Source: Hyunsoonleella pacifica
GTDB lineage: Bacteria > Bacteroidota > Bacteroidia > Flavobacteriales > Flavobacteriaceae
Assembly (NCBI RefSeq): GCF_004310335.1
Contig: NZ_SIRS01000001.1
Location: forward strand, 62,001-126,000
Length of the DNA stretch: 64,000 nt
Direction of reading: 5' to 3'
The position numbers and the translations under genes were made by a program. The notes under the pieces are model-generated. The model had not been told where the DNA came from. It ran no database searches and saw nothing but the letters and a program-made list of their open reading frames with translations. Below are positions 44,166-52,794 of this stretch, in pieces (position 1 is the stretch's first letter; each line of letters starts with the position of its first letter).

Positions 44166-45177
44166 GATTTAGGGCATCTTTATACTCAGGCAATATACTA
44201 AGAAATTTTTCAACTGTTGATTTTAGTGATGTTTCACTACGCCCACCAGCTGCATTATTGTGTCCGCCTCCATTAAAATGTGTTCTTGAAAATTCGTTTA
44301 CAGAGAAGTTGCCCTTAGAGCGTAAAGAGATCTTGATAATACCTTCTTGTTTGTCTTCAATAAAAATAGCTGCAAAGATGATGTTTTCTAAAGAAAGGGC
44401 ATAATTTACAATACCTTCAGTATCTCCTTTTTTGTAATCAAACCTTCGTAATTCTTCTTGAGATAAAGTAATGTAAGCAGTTCTTAATTCAGGTAGAGCC
44501 TTTAAATTAGAAAGCGCACAACCTAATAATTGTAGGCGGTTATAGCTATTAGTATCGAAAACATTATTGTGAATATCTGTGTTTTTTGCGCCTTTATCTA
44601 TGAGTTCAGCAACAATACGATGTGTTGTACTAGTTGTTGATGGGAATCTAAATGAACCGGTATCTGTCATAATTCCCAAATATAAACAGGTAGCAATCTC
44701 CGCATCAACATTATCTGCGCTGCCTAACATGTCTATAAAATGATATATCATTTCACAGGTAGAACTCATACTCACATCACTATAGATATAAGTGGCATAA
44801 TCATCAGGTTCCTGATGATGGTCAATTAAAATTTTAATCGCTGTTGCACTTTCAAGTATTGGTTCCATTGCACCAGTTCTATGAAACGCATTAAAATCTA
44901 AAGTAAAAATAATATCAGCGTTTTCAATAGCTTTATTGCAATCTTCTGTTTGAGTATCGTACTTTAATATGGTGTTTTCTCCTGGAACCCATTTTAAAAA
45001 TTCAGGATAATCATTAGGGGTAATAACCTGAATATTATGATGGTATTTTTTTAAAAAATGATATAAACCCAGAGTGGAACCAATGGCATCTCCATCAGGG
45101 TTTTTGTGAGGTACTATTACTATGTGTTTTGGCGTATTTAATAGTTGTTTAATCGCCTTAATGTCGTTTGTGTTCAT
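44158..45177 (-). CDS. nrnA: DHH/DHHA1 phosphoesterase, NrnA-like
   Basis: 339 residues. Bifunctional oligoribonuclease and pAp phosphatase of the DHH superfamily. Metal motifs: HKNPDGDAIGS (about 23-33), IDHHQEPDD (about 116-124) and the DHHA1 tail NGGGHNNAAGG (about 305-315). It degrades 2-5 nt RNA and 3'-phosphoadenosine phosphate. First gene of the nrnA-gldI-PPIase operon, divergent from ndk. Confidence 0.92.
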   Translation of the reverse strand: MNTNDIKAIKQLLNTPKHIVIVPHKNPDGDAIGSTLGLYHFLKKYHHNIQVITPNDYPEFLKWVPGENTILKYDTQTEDCNKAIENADIIFTLDFNAFHRTGAMEPILESATAIKILIDHHQEPDDYATYIYSDVSMSSTCEMIYHFIDMLGSADNVDAEIATCLYLGIMTDTGSFRFPSTTSTTHRIVAELIDKGAKNTDIHNNVFDTNSYNRLQLLGCALSNLKALPELRTAYITLSQEELRRFDYKKGDTEGIVNYALSLENIIFAAIFIEDKQEGIIKISLRSKGNFSVNEFSRTHFNGGGHNNAAGGRSETSLKSTVEKFLSILPEYKDALNHE

Positions 45178-45204
45178 AAGGGACGAATATACAATTTTTT
45201 AACC

Positions 45205-45234
45205 TTGCTTTTCGTTGAAAATACGTTACTTTTG
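45205..45234 (+). promoter_or_regulatory. ndk promoter
   Basis: TTG (45205-45207), 19 nt, TACTTTTG (45227-45234), close to the Bacteroidota consensus. The ATG follows 17 bp later. Confidence 0.65.
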
Positions 45235-45251
45235 CGCCAAATAAAAATGAA

Positions 45252-45671
45252 ATGGCAACAAACAGAACATTTACAATGCTTAAACCAGATGCAGTTGAAA
45301 AAGGGCATATTGGTGCAATATTAGAAAAAATTACTGCTTCAGGATTTAGAATTGTGGCGATGAAATTAACACAAATGACTAAAGCAGACGCGCAAGAATT
45401 TTACGCGATACACAAAGAGCGTCCATTTTTTCCTGATTTAGTAGAATATATGACACGCGGACCTATAGTGGCTGCAATTTTAGAAAAAGATAACGCAGTT
45501 GCAGATTTTAGAACTTTAATAGGTGCTACAAATCCTGCTGATGCTGCTGAAGGTACTATTAGAAAAATGTATGCAGATTCTATTAGCGAAAACGCAGTAC
45601 ACGGTAGCGATAGTGATGACAATGCTGCTATTGAAGGAGCTTTCCACTTTTCAGGAAGAGAGCAGTTCTAA
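45252..45671 (+). CDS. ndk: Nucleoside diphosphate kinase
   Basis: 139 residues, normal length. Transfers the gamma-phosphate of ATP to nucleoside diphosphates. The active-site region [15 protein letters not shown] contains the phosphorylated His (about 117). [14 protein letters not shown] opens the nucleotide-binding fold. Confidence 0.97.
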   Translation: MATNRTFTMLKPDAVEKGHIGAILEKITASGFRIVAMKLTQMTKADAQEFYAIHKERPFFPDLVEYMTRGPIVAAILEKDNAVADFRTLIGATNPADAAEGTIRKMYADSISENAVHGSDSDDNAAIEGAFHFSGREQF

Positions 45672-45694
45672 ATTCGAGAAAAGTTTATAAAATG

Positions 45695-45725
45695 AAAAAC
45701 CCAAGACAATTGTCTTGGGTTTTTT
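45695..45725. terminator. Bidirectional ndk/csp terminator
   Basis: AAAACCCAAGACAA and TTGTCTTGGGTTTT form a perfect 14-bp stem with A and T tracts, between convergent ndk and the cold-shock gene. Confidence 0.88.
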
Positions 45726-45751
45726 GTAATAAAAAAGTGAAATAATATATA

Positions 45752-45943
45752 TTAGATTACTTTTACGTTTACTGCGTTTAAACCTTTTCTACCTTCCTGT
45801 AAATCGAATTCAACTTCATCACCTTCGCGAATCTCGTCTACTAATCCAGAAATGTGAACAAAATGTTCTTTGTTTGAACCTTCTTCAGTTATAAATCCGA
45901 ATCCTTTTGAATCGTTGAAGAATTTTACTGTTCCTTTACTCAT
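45752..45943 (-). CDS. cspA: Cold-shock protein, copy 1
   Basis: 63 residues, one OB-fold with RNP motifs KGFGFI (about 13-18) and HFVHI (about 27-31). Binds single-stranded RNA and DNA and helps translation in the cold. It differs from copy 2 (46051) at only a few residues. Promoter candidate on the minus strand: TAATTTTG at 45978-45985. Confidence 0.95.
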   Translation of the reverse strand: MSKGTVKFFNDSKGFGFITEEGSNKEHFVHISGLVDEIREGDEVEFDLQEGRKGLNAVNVKVI

Positions 45944-45977
45944 TGTGTTAAATATTAAATTAATGTAATTGTGTAAT

Positions 45978-45985
45978 CAAAATTA
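45978..45985 (-). promoter_or_regulatory. -7 element for csp copy 1
   Basis: Minus strand TAATTTTG. No -33 TTG at the right distance was seen, but it shows the two csp genes can be started separately. Confidence 0.45.
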
Positions 45986-45993
45986 GTGCCACA

Positions 45994-46028
45994 AAAAAAA
46001 GTCTATTTTAAAAAGCAATAGACTTTTT
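45994..46028 (-). terminator. Terminator of csp copy 2
   Basis: On the minus strand AAAAAGTCTATT and AATAGACTTTT pair and end in a T tract (plus strand 45993-46000). It separates the two cold-shock genes. Confidence 0.75.
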
Positions 46029-46050
46029 ATTGTAAATCTTAAAGCATATA

Positions 46051-46242
46051 TTAAATAACTTTTACGTTTACTGCGTTTAAACCTTTTTTTCCTTCCTGAA
46101 GATCAAATTCAACGTTATCACCTTCGCGAACTTCGTCAATTAATCCAGAAATGTGAACAAAATGTTCTTTGTTTGAACCTTCTTCTGTAATGAATCCATA
46201 TCCTTTTGAATCATTAAAGAATTTTACTGTTCCTGTACTCAT
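46051..46242 (-). CDS. cspA: Cold-shock protein, copy 2
   Basis: 63 residues, nearly the same as copy 1 (Thr/Lys near residue 3, Tyr/Phe at 15, Ile/Leu and Val/Ile in DEVREGD, Asn/Glu and Lys/Arg further on). RNP motifs KGYGFI and HFVHI are kept. The pair is a recent tandem duplication. It has the better promoter of the two (TACCTTTG at 46269-46276 with TTG at 46298-46300). Confidence 0.95.
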   Translation of the reverse strand: MSTGTVKFFNDSKGYGFITEEGSNKEHFVHISGLIDEVREGDNVEFDLQEGKKGLNAVNVKVI

Positions 46243-46268
46243 GTTAAAAAAATTAAATTATTAAAACG

Positions 46269-46300
46269 CAAAGGTAATGTTTAAAATAATTGTAAATCAA
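46269..46300 (-). promoter_or_regulatory. Promoter of csp copy 2
   Basis: Minus strand TTG (46300-46298), 21 nt, TACCTTTG (46276-46269), followed by a 26-bp leader. Good match to the Bacteroidota consensus. Confidence 0.6.
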
Positions 46301-46397
46301 TTATTTACATTTTATTTTCTTCAAACCCACAAATAAGCCTTAAAAGGCTTGTAAACAGTAGTATAAATGTTAAAACTATTTGAAGGTACTAGGTGTT

Positions 46398-46694
46398 TTA
46401 ACGTAATATCAACTTTTTTACAATCTCCTTGCCCAATTCCTCATTTATCATGGTTATTATTTTTTGTTTACCATAGCTTAATTCTTCTCTAAGTACACTA
46501 GAGCTTAATTGTATATAAAGCGTATCTCGATCAAGTTTTACGGAAGTAGTATAATTGTTAACACCATTACCCATCAATTTTGCCCAAGCTTCGGCAGCAT
46601 TTACTTTATTTAGGCCTTTTTCTAGCTTGTTGGTTTCTACAAACTCTTTTAGAGCGTCTTTAATACTGATGTGTTCGTTGTTACGTTTGGGCAT
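46398..46694 (-). CDS. DUF721/DciA-like protein
   Basis: 98 residues. The DUF721 region (about 20-95) has AAEAWAKLMGNGVNNYT and LSSSVLREELSYGKQKIITMIN. DciA, a distant relative, recruits the replicative helicase, and DUF721 genes commonly lie next to recF as here. No firm role can be given. It is separated from recF by about 96 bp of AGTATTTAGT-like low-complexity sequence. Confidence 0.82.
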   Translation of the reverse strand: MPKRNNEHISIKDALKEFVETNKLEKGLNKVNAAEAWAKLMGNGVNNYTTSVKLDRDTLYIQLSSSVLREELSYGKQKIITMINEELGKEIVKKLILR

Positions 46695-46699
46695 TTTTT

Positions 46700-46790
46700 A
46701 ATATTTAGTGTTTAGTATTCAGTAATTAGTATTTCAGTGTATGGTATTTAGTTCTCATTACTAAGTACTAAAGTCTACCTACTAATCTAT
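46700..46790. repeat. Low-complexity TTTAGT/AGTATT tract
   Basis: Imperfect repeats of TTTAGT, AGTATT and TACTAA between recF and the DUF721 gene. No spacer structure, so not CRISPR. No promoter seen in it. Confidence 0.5.
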
Positions 46791-47870
46791 TCATAACTTA
46801 AAAATCTCATAACTCTGATGTACTTGTTTCACAGCATTTTCAGTTCTATTGGCATGAGTATCACTTATAAATAGCTGTCCAAAATTTTCATTATCTACTA
46901 ATTTAATAATTTGAGCAACACGTTGTTCGTCTAATTTATCAAAAATGTCATCCAGTAATAAAATAGGATTAACGCCACTTTGCGTTTTAATAAAGTCAAA
47001 CTGCGCTAATTTCAGTGCAATTAAAAATGATTTTTGTTGCCCTTGGCTACCAAATTTCTTTACAGGATGCCCTTCTATATGAAATATTAAATCATCTTTA
47101 TGAATACCAACATTAGTATATTGTAAAGCCTTATCTTTAGCTAAGCTATTGGTTAATAATGTGTTTAAGTCGCCTTTAGATAAATGACTTTCATATACCA
47201 AATCCACTTGTTCGTTCCCATTACTTATTGCTTCATAACGCATTTTAAAAATAGGAATAAATGCTTTTAAAAACGTATCTCTTTTTTCATAAATTGCCGT
47301 GCCATATTCAGTAAGTTGTTCGTTATATACACCTAATGTATCAGCATTAAACGTATGGTTTAAAGCAAAATACTTTAATAAAGCATTGCGTTGTGCTAAA
47401 ACTTTATTGTAATTAATAAGCTGTGTAAGATAATTTTTGTCACTCTGGGAAATAACGCTATCTACAAATTTGCGGCGTGTACTACTCCCTTCAATAATTA
47501 AATCTCTGTCCGCAGGAGAAATAATCACAAGAGGTAAAAAGCCAATATGCTCACTAAATTTTTCGTATGCTTTCCCATTGCGTTTTATTACTTTCTTCTG
47601 TCCACGCTTTAAACTAACACTAATTTTTTCGTGCTTTTCTTTCTTTTGGTAATCGCCATTAATTACAAAAAAATCTTCATGATGTTTTATGTTTTGAAGT
47701 GCAATGGGGTTGAAGTAACTCTTGCCAAAGGATAAATGATAAATAGCATCTAAAATATTAGTTTTTCCAACACCATTATTTCCAACAAAACAATTTATTT
47801 TTTCATTGAAATTAAAGGATTGACTTTCAAAATTTTTATAGTTTACTAATGAAAGTGATTTTAAAATCAT
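46791..47870 (-). CDS. recF: DNA replication and repair protein RecF
   Basis: 359 residues, an SMC-like ATPase that loads RecA at gaps through RecFOR. Walker [14 protein letters not shown] (about 29-41), the SGQQK-like signature [14 protein letters not shown] (about 272-285) and Walker [13 protein letters not shown] (about 302-313) are present. A structured repeat (47916-48012) lies just upstream in the same orientation. Confidence 0.95.
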   Translation of the reverse strand: MILKSLSLVNYKNFESQSFNFNEKINCFVGNNGVGKTNILDAIYHLSFGKSYFNPIALQNIKHHEDFFVINGDYQKKEKHEKISVSLKRGQKKVIKRNGKAYEKFSEHIGFLPLVIISPADRDLIIEGSSTRRKFVDSVISQSDKNYLTQLINYNKVLAQRNALLKYFALNHTFNADTLGVYNEQLTEYGTAIYEKRDTFLKAFIPIFKMRYEAISNGNEQVDLVYESHLSKGDLNTLLTNSLAKDKALQYTNVGIHKDDLIFHIEGHPVKKFGSQGQQKSFLIALKLAQFDFIKTQSGVNPILLLDDIFDKLDEQRVAQIIKLVDNENFGQLFISDTHANRTENAVKQVHQSYEIFKL

Positions 47871-47915
47871 TGGGTTATGTCGCTTAATACGTGTGTAATT
47901 TTAAATTCTTTTTTT

Positions 47916-48012
47916 GGCGTTACCCACAAGGGGTCAGGCTTTCACTACTCAATCCCTCCTGCGTCGGGGATTTTAAACATGCCGTTCAATCCTTAACGCG
48001 GGCATATCCGCC
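47916..48012 (-). repeat. Dispersed ~95-nt structured repeat, copy 2
   Basis: On the minus strand this copy reads into recF. It keeps the outer arms (GCGTTA/TAACGC) and the alternative pairing of AATCCC with the GGATT or the GGGATT segment. Differences from copy 1 (165-258) are scattered single bases. About 45 bp separate its 3' end from the recF ATG, so it would lie in the recF leader if transcription starts upstream. Together with a promoter for the divergent TPR gene it fills the 315-bp gap. Confidence 0.75.
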
Positions 48013-48156
48013 ACCATAATATTACAAATCTGTAATTATAGTTTTTTATCAAATTCTTTTACGAAGAATTAAACTCAGCTTGCATATATAACAAAAAGAA
48101 GTGCAAATTATTGAAAAATAACAAATAAATAGCCTTTTAGTTATGAAGAAAAATTA

Positions 48157-48164
48157 TATTTTTG
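48157..48164 (+). promoter_or_regulatory. -7 element for the TPR gene
   Basis: TATTTTTG lies 21 bp before the ATG at 48186. It overlaps the TTG start of the longer frame (48162), so that start is rejected. Confidence 0.65.
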
Positions 48165-48185
48165 CGCGACGATAATTTTCAAGAT

Positions 48186-48956
48186 ATGGCAACTTATAAG
48201 AAAAGAGGATTTAAACCAAAAACTAAGGCAGAGAAGGAGCAAAATATAGAAGAAGGATCAACAACTGCTGAGGTTTTTAATACGCTAGATGAAACGGCAT
48301 CAAAAACCGAAGCATTTGTAGCTAAAAACCAAAAATATATTTTCATTATTGTAGGTGTTGTAGCAGCGGCTGTTTTAGGATCGTTAGCTTATAAAGAATA
48401 TGTTGCTAAACCCAAGCAACTTAATGCTATGAACGATATGTTTCAAGCACAAAAGTTTTTTAATGAAGCAGTAAACGGTGTAGCAAAAGATTCTCTGTTC
48501 ACTTTAGCCTTAAACGGGGGCGAAGGTAAATTTGGTATGTTGGATATTATCGATGAATATAGTGGAACACCAGCAGCCAATTTAGCAAACTACTATGCAG
48601 GTACAGCTTATTTAAGATTAAAAGATTACAAAAACGCTGTATCATATTTAAGTGAATTTAAAAGTGATGATGAGGTTTTAGCACCTCTAGCCCAAGGTAA
48701 TATTGGCGATGCTTTTGTACAACTAGATCAACCAGAAGATGCTTTAGGATATTACGAAAAGGCCATTGCACTTAGAGATAACGGTTATACAACACCAATG
48801 TATCTATATAAAGCTGGAGCTTTAGCATTACAGTTAGGAAAAGCAGATAAAGCACTAGAATACTTTAAACGTATAAAAGAAGAGTATCCAGATTCTAGTG
48901 AAGCATCAACTATTGATGTTTTTATAGGAAAGGCTGAAGTAATAGCGAGTAAGTAA
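48186..48956 (+). CDS. Membrane-anchored tetratricopeptide repeat protein
   Basis: 256 residues from MATYKKRGF. A charged N-terminal part (about 1-45), one membrane helix (about 50-70), and a periplasmic helical repeat region (about 75-250) with three or more TPR-like units (for example AGTAYLRLKDYKNAVSYL and APLAQGNIGDAFVQLDQPEDAL). The topology resembles YfgM, a SecYEG-associated protein. It forms an operon with ribH 11 bp downstream. Confidence 0.85.
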   Translation: MATYKKRGFKPKTKAEKEQNIEEGSTTAEVFNTLDETASKTEAFVAKNQKYIFIIVGVVAAAVLGSLAYKEYVAKPKQLNAMNDMFQAQKFFNEAVNGVAKDSLFTLALNGGEGKFGMLDIIDEYSGTPAANLANYYAGTAYLRLKDYKNAVSYLSEFKSDDEVLAPLAQGNIGDAFVQLDQPEDALGYYEKAIALRDNGYTTPMYLYKAGALALQLGKADKALEYFKRIKEEYPDSSEASTIDVFIGKAEVIASK

Positions 48957-48967
48957 TCCCATAGTAT

Positions 48968-49459
48968 ATGGCTACTGAAAATAAAAATTTATCAGAATAC
49001 GATAAAGCAACAATCCCAGATGCGAAGAACTTTCGGTTTGGGATTGTTGTTTCAGAGTGGAATGATACCATTACAGGAGGTCTTTTTAAAGGCGCTTATA
49101 ATGCTCTAATTGAAAACGGCGTATTGGCATCAAATATCATACGCTGGGATGTGCCTGGTAGTTTTGAGCTAATCTATGGCTGCAAAAAAATGCAAGAACA
49201 AAATGTAAATGCTGTGATTGCTATTGGAAGTGTAATTCAAGGAGAGACTAAGCATTTCGATTTTGTTTGCGAAGGCGTTACCCAAGGTATAAAAGACCTT
49301 AACATCCTAAACGAAACTCCGATAATTTTTTGTGTACTTACAGATAATAATATGCAGCAAGCCATTGAACGTTCTGGAGGGAAGCATGGTAATAAAGGCA
49401 CTGAAGCTGCTATAGCAGCTATAAAAATGGCCGAACTTCGTAATAGTAGTAGAATATAA
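48968..49459 (+). CDS. ribH: 6,7-dimethyl-8-ribityllumazine synthase
   Basis: 163 residues. Penultimate step of riboflavin synthesis; forms a 60-mer shell in many bacteria. RFGIVVSEWNDTITGGLFKGA (about 22-41, split here), WDVPGSFELIYG, IGSVIQGETKHFDFV with the catalytic His (about 97), and GGKHGNKGTEAA are all present. Confidence 0.96.
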   Translation: MATENKNLSEYDKATIPDAKNFRFGIVVSEWNDTITGGLFKGAYNALIENGVLASNIIRWDVPGSFELIYGCKKMQEQNVNAVIAIGSVIQGETKHFDFVCEGVTQGIKDLNILNETPIIFCVLTDNNMQQAIERSGGKHGNKGTEAAIAAIKMAELRNSSRI

Positions 49460-49608
49460 ATAATACATTCCAAAACCTAAATCCCAAAAGATACCCTAAT
49501 AAGGATGTGACATCTATTGGAATTTGGTTTTTATATTTTTGGAATTTGCCTATGCTGTTTGTTAACAATTTTTAGCAGTCTACACCTGTATTTTTATCGT
49601 TTTTTAAG

Positions 49609-49616
49609 TACTTTTG
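49609..49616 (+). promoter_or_regulatory. -7 element for the small membrane-protein/mutL unit
   Basis: TACTTTTG, 20 bp before the TTG start at 49636. Another match, TATTTTTG, lies at 49534-49541. Confidence 0.5.
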
Positions 49617-49635
49617 AGAAGATAAGCGTAATAGT

Positions 49636-49854
49636 TTGTTTAAGCAGCGAAAACATAAAACCTTTAATTATAAACCTCGTTTTTCAAAAGATAGTAATGC
49701 TTCTGAAATTGAAGATGGAAAAAATGACTTTACTTTAAAGTGGCGTAAAGAAAATGGTAAAAAAGTTAGAGGAGGTTTATCTATACGCTTTTTAATCTTG
49801 GCTTTGGTATTATTATTGATTTGCATGTATTTGTTAGAAAAAAAGTATATGTAA
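49636..49854 (+). CDS. Small basic membrane protein, copy A
   Basis: 72 residues from a TTG start; no ATG is available before the conserved N-terminus. FKQRKHKTFNYKPRFSKD (about 2-19) resembles LKVRKNKKFDYTPRYYK of the gene 20 bp downstream. A single membrane helix (about 47-66) ends the protein. The two are homologous and probably arose by duplication. Function unknown. Confidence 0.68.
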   Translation: MFKQRKHKTFNYKPRFSKDSNASEIEDGKNDFTLKWRKENGKKVRGGLSIRFLILALVLLLICMYLLEKKYM

Positions 49855-49872
49855 TCTTAAAACCGAGAACTC

Positions 49873-50151
49873 ATGGGAATATTAAAAGTTAGAAAAAATA
49901 AGAAGTTTGATTATACACCTAGATATTACAAGGGAGAGGGAAATCCTTATGAGATTAAACATAAGTTTGATGAACACCGTACAACCGTGGGTAATAATAA
50001 TGGTATAAAATCTAAATTTATCAACGCTATAGCCGATTATAAAACTAACGAAAATAGAGAAGCTAATCGTCGTGTAATAATTATAGCTGCAGTTTTGCTT
50101 TTACTATTTTTATTAATCATTGGTTTCGATTTATCTATATTCTTCTCATAA
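49873..50151 (+). CDS. Small basic membrane protein, copy B
   Basis: 92 residues. Basic N-terminal motif KVRKNKKFDYTPRYYKGEGN (about 5-24), a charged middle and one C-terminal membrane helix (about 68-88). Databases often name such genes riboflavin synthase beta subunit because they sit near ribH; nothing in the sequence supports an enzyme. It ends 6 bp before mutL and is co-transcribed with it. Confidence 0.78.
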   Translation: MGILKVRKNKKFDYTPRYYKGEGNPYEIKHKFDEHRTTVGNNNGIKSKFINAIADYKTNENREANRRVIIIAAVLLLLFLLIIGFDLSIFFS

Positions 50152-50157
50152 TTTTAT

Positions 50158-52011
50158 ATGGCAGACATTATCCAACTTTTACCAGATCATGTAGCGAATC
50201 AAATAGCTGCTGGAGAAGTTGTACAACGACCTTCTTCTGTAGTTAAGGAGCTGTTAGAAAACGCTATTGATGCAGGAGCAGATGTTATAAAACTCATTGT
50301 AAAAGATGCAGGAAAAACACTTATCCAAGTTATTGATAATGGTAAGGGGATGAGTGTTACAGATGCACGGTTAAGCTTTGAAAGACACGCCACATCTAAG
50401 ATTAGAAATGCCGATGACTTATTTCAATTAAATACCAAAGGGTTTCGAGGTGAAGCGCTAGCAAGTATAGCAGCTATAGCTCATGTAGAGTTAAAAACAA
50501 AGCAAGAAGGAGATGATATTGGAACAAGTATTTTAATTGAGGGTAGTGAAGTTACTTCTCAGGAGGTTGTAGTTACACCTAAAGGTACTTCGCTTTCGGT
50601 AAAGAATTTATTTTTTAACATTCCAGCGCGTCGTAATTTTTTAAAATCCAATACGGTAGAATTAAGACATATTATAGATGAGTTTCATCGAGTGTCATTA
50701 GCGCATCCAAATATTAGTTTTTCATTATACAATAACGGTAGTGAAAGCTTTAACCTACCAGTTAGTAATTACCGCCAACGTATTGTAAATATCTTTGGAA
50801 ATAAAACTAATGAAAAGTTAGTACCTGTAGAAGAAGATACTGAGGTTTTAAAGATTTCAGGTTTTGTTGGTAAGCCAGAGTTTGCCAAAAAAACCAGAGG
50901 GGAACAGTACTTTTTTGTAAACAATCGTTTTATTAAAAGTGCATATTTAAATCATGCGATCTTATCGGCTTTTGAAGGACTTTTAAAAACGGGTACACAC
51001 CCAAGTTATTTTTTAAATCTAACGGTAAACCCGCAAACTATTGATATAAATATTCATCCAACTAAAACAGAAATTAAGTTTGATGATGAACATACGCTAT
51101 ATGCTATTTTGCGTTCTGCAGTAAAACATAGTTTAGGTCAGTTTAATATAGCACCAGTTTTAGATTTTGAGCGTGATGCGACTTTAGATACGCCATACAA
51201 TTTAAAAGGAACACCATCAAAAACTCCAAGAATAGAAGTAGATAATGGTTTTAATCCATTTCAAGAATCAAAAGCTACTTCAGGGAAGTCAACAACACAT
51301 TTCAAAAAAGAACCAGCAGAGCATTGGGAAAGTCTCTATGTGGGATTAGAATCTAAGAGTAATGATTCATCCACAGGTTTTAGTGAGATTACTTTTGAAA
51401 GTGAAGAAAAGACTAGCGCATTATTTGATGAAAAAGATACTTCTGAAACAGCTAGTTCTACATATCAATTGCATAATAAATATATTTTAAGTGCAATAAA
51501 ATCAGGCATGTTGGTTATAGACCAGTATAGAGCGCATCAACGTATTTTATATGAAGACTTTCTAAGAGATATAACTGTAAAGGAAGGCGTAAGCCAACAG
51601 TTACTATTTCCGTTAGAATTACATTTCTCAGTACACGAAATGGAAATAGTGAAGCAATTACAAGACGATTTAGAGCACACAGGTTTTGTGTTTTCCAATA
51701 TAACAGAAGAATCTATAGAAATTAAAGGTGTACCAGTAATGGTGCCAGAAAGTGAAATTTCAATTATTCTAGAGCAGTTAATTAGTGATGTGCAAAACGA
51801 AGTCCCAGATGCCAATTTTAGTGCTACTGATTTATTAGCAAAATCTATGTCTAAAAGTTTAGCGATTAAAGCGGGGCAATCGTTACAAAAGGATGAGCAA
51901 GAACATATCGTTAACAAATTATTTGCCTGTAAAGAACCTAATGTATCACCAACTAACAGAGTAACTTTTATTACTTTAGGTACAGATGAGTTAGATAAAA
52001 AATTTATTTAG
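50158..52011 (+). CDS. mutL: DNA mismatch repair protein MutL
   Basis: 617 residues. The GHKL ATPase domain (about 1-330) has ELLENAIDAGAD, DNGKGM, and TKGFRGEALASIA. The C-terminal dimer domain (about 420-617) has QYRAHQRILYE and NKLFACKEPNVSPTNR. I see no DQHA(x)2E(x)4E metal motif; DQYRAHQRILYEDF is in its place, so endonuclease activity is doubtful but should be checked by alignment. It overlaps no neighbour and precedes two rhomboids. Confidence 0.94.
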   Translation: MADIIQLLPDHVANQIAAGEVVQRPSSVVKELLENAIDAGADVIKLIVKDAGKTLIQVIDNGKGMSVTDARLSFERHATSKIRNADDLFQLNTKGFRGEALASIAAIAHVELKTKQEGDDIGTSILIEGSEVTSQEVVVTPKGTSLSVKNLFFNIPARRNFLKSNTVELRHIIDEFHRVSLAHPNISFSLYNNGSESFNLPVSNYRQRIVNIFGNKTNEKLVPVEEDTEVLKISGFVGKPEFAKKTRGEQYFFVNNRFIKSAYLNHAILSAFEGLLKTGTHPSYFLNLTVNPQTIDINIHPTKTEIKFDDEHTLYAILRSAVKHSLGQFNIAPVLDFERDATLDTPYNLKGTPSKTPRIEVDNGFNPFQESKATSGKSTTHFKKEPAEHWESLYVGLESKSNDSSTGFSEITFESEEKTSALFDEKDTSETASSTYQLHNKYILSAIKSGMLVIDQYRAHQRILYEDFLRDITVKEGVSQQLLFPLELHFSVHEMEIVKQLQDDLEHTGFVFSNITEESIEIKGVPVMVPESEISIILEQLISDVQNEVPDANFSATDLLAKSMSKSLAIKAGQSLQKDEQEHIVNKLFACKEPNVSPTNRVTFITLGTDELDKKFI

Positions 52012-52014
52012 ATT

Positions 52015-52794
52015 ATGATGAGGATTACGGATACCGTAAAGCATTTAATTATCATTAACGTGATAATGTTTGTAGGGACATTATTTGTGGCTAACGGTGC
52101 TTTTTATGAATGGTTTGCTATGCATTTTCCTAAAAATGAAGCGTTTCAACCTTGGCAAATTTTCACTCACATGTTTATGCATGGTGGTGGAGATTTACAA
52201 AATATAAGCATTACACATTTGCTTTTTAATATGTTTGGTCTTTGGATGTTTGGCTCTTCTGTAGAACAAGTTTTGGGATCAAAACGCTTCATATTTATAT
52301 ATATATCTGCTGGTCTAGGAGCTGTGGCATTACAGATAGCCTATAATTATTTTGAGTTTAATAGTGTCTTATCTGTATTAGAGAATGCTGGTTTCAATCA
52401 AACAGAAATTTATCAAACTTTAAAATCAAGTTTTAATACTTATGATAGACGTTGGGAGTCTGTTCTGGATACAGAACAATTAAGAGATATAGTTGGTAAT
52501 TTTAATGGTATTATGGTTGGGGCATCTGGTTGTTTAATGGGTATAATGGCCGCTTTTGGGATGATGAATCCTAATGCGGAATTAATGCTTATTTTTTTAC
52601 CAATTCCTATAAAAGCTAAATACTTTATTCCAGGTATTATATTGCTTGATTTAATCTCAGGGCTAAGCGGACAATCTATTTTTGGATATGGTAATATTGC
52701 CCATTTTGCCCATGTGGGAGGAGCAATAACCGGAGCTTTTATTATGTGGTATTGGAAAAAAACGCAGTTTAATAAAAATCGCTGGGATAGATGA
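52015..52794 (+). CDS. Rhomboid-family intramembrane serine protease
   Basis: 259 residues, about six membrane helices. Catalytic GASG motif with Ser171, and His233 in AHFAHVGG on the later helix. HLLFNMFG (about 68-75) carries the oxyanion-type His and Asn. A loop of about 60 residues (115-165) between two helices is longer than in GlpG. It starts 3 bp after mutL and overlaps the second rhomboid by 4 bp (ATGA). Confidence 0.9.
   Translation: MMRITDTVKHLIIINVIMFVGTLFVANGAFYEWFAMHFPKNEAFQPWQIFTHMFMHGGGDLQNISITHLLFNMFGLWMFGSSVEQVLGSKRFIFIYISAGLGAVALQIAYNYFEFNSVLSVLENAGFNQTEIYQTLKSSFNTYDRRWESVLDTEQLRDIVGNFNGIMVGASGCLMGIMAAFGMMNPNAELMLIFLPIPIKAKYFIPGIILLDLISGLSGQSIFGYGNIAHFAHVGGAITGAFIMWYWKKTQFNKNRWDR

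Noticed and set aside
46700-46790. Repeated TTTAGT/AGTATT tract as a CRISPR or microsatellite
   Set aside because: No constant repeat length and no unique spacers; only AT-rich low complexity.
48162-48185. Longer TPR protein start at TTG
   Set aside because: The start overlaps the -7 element at 48157-48164.
49517-49738. 73-residue frame overlapping the small membrane protein
   Set aside because: Competes in another frame with the conserved basic protein at 49636 and spans its promoter.
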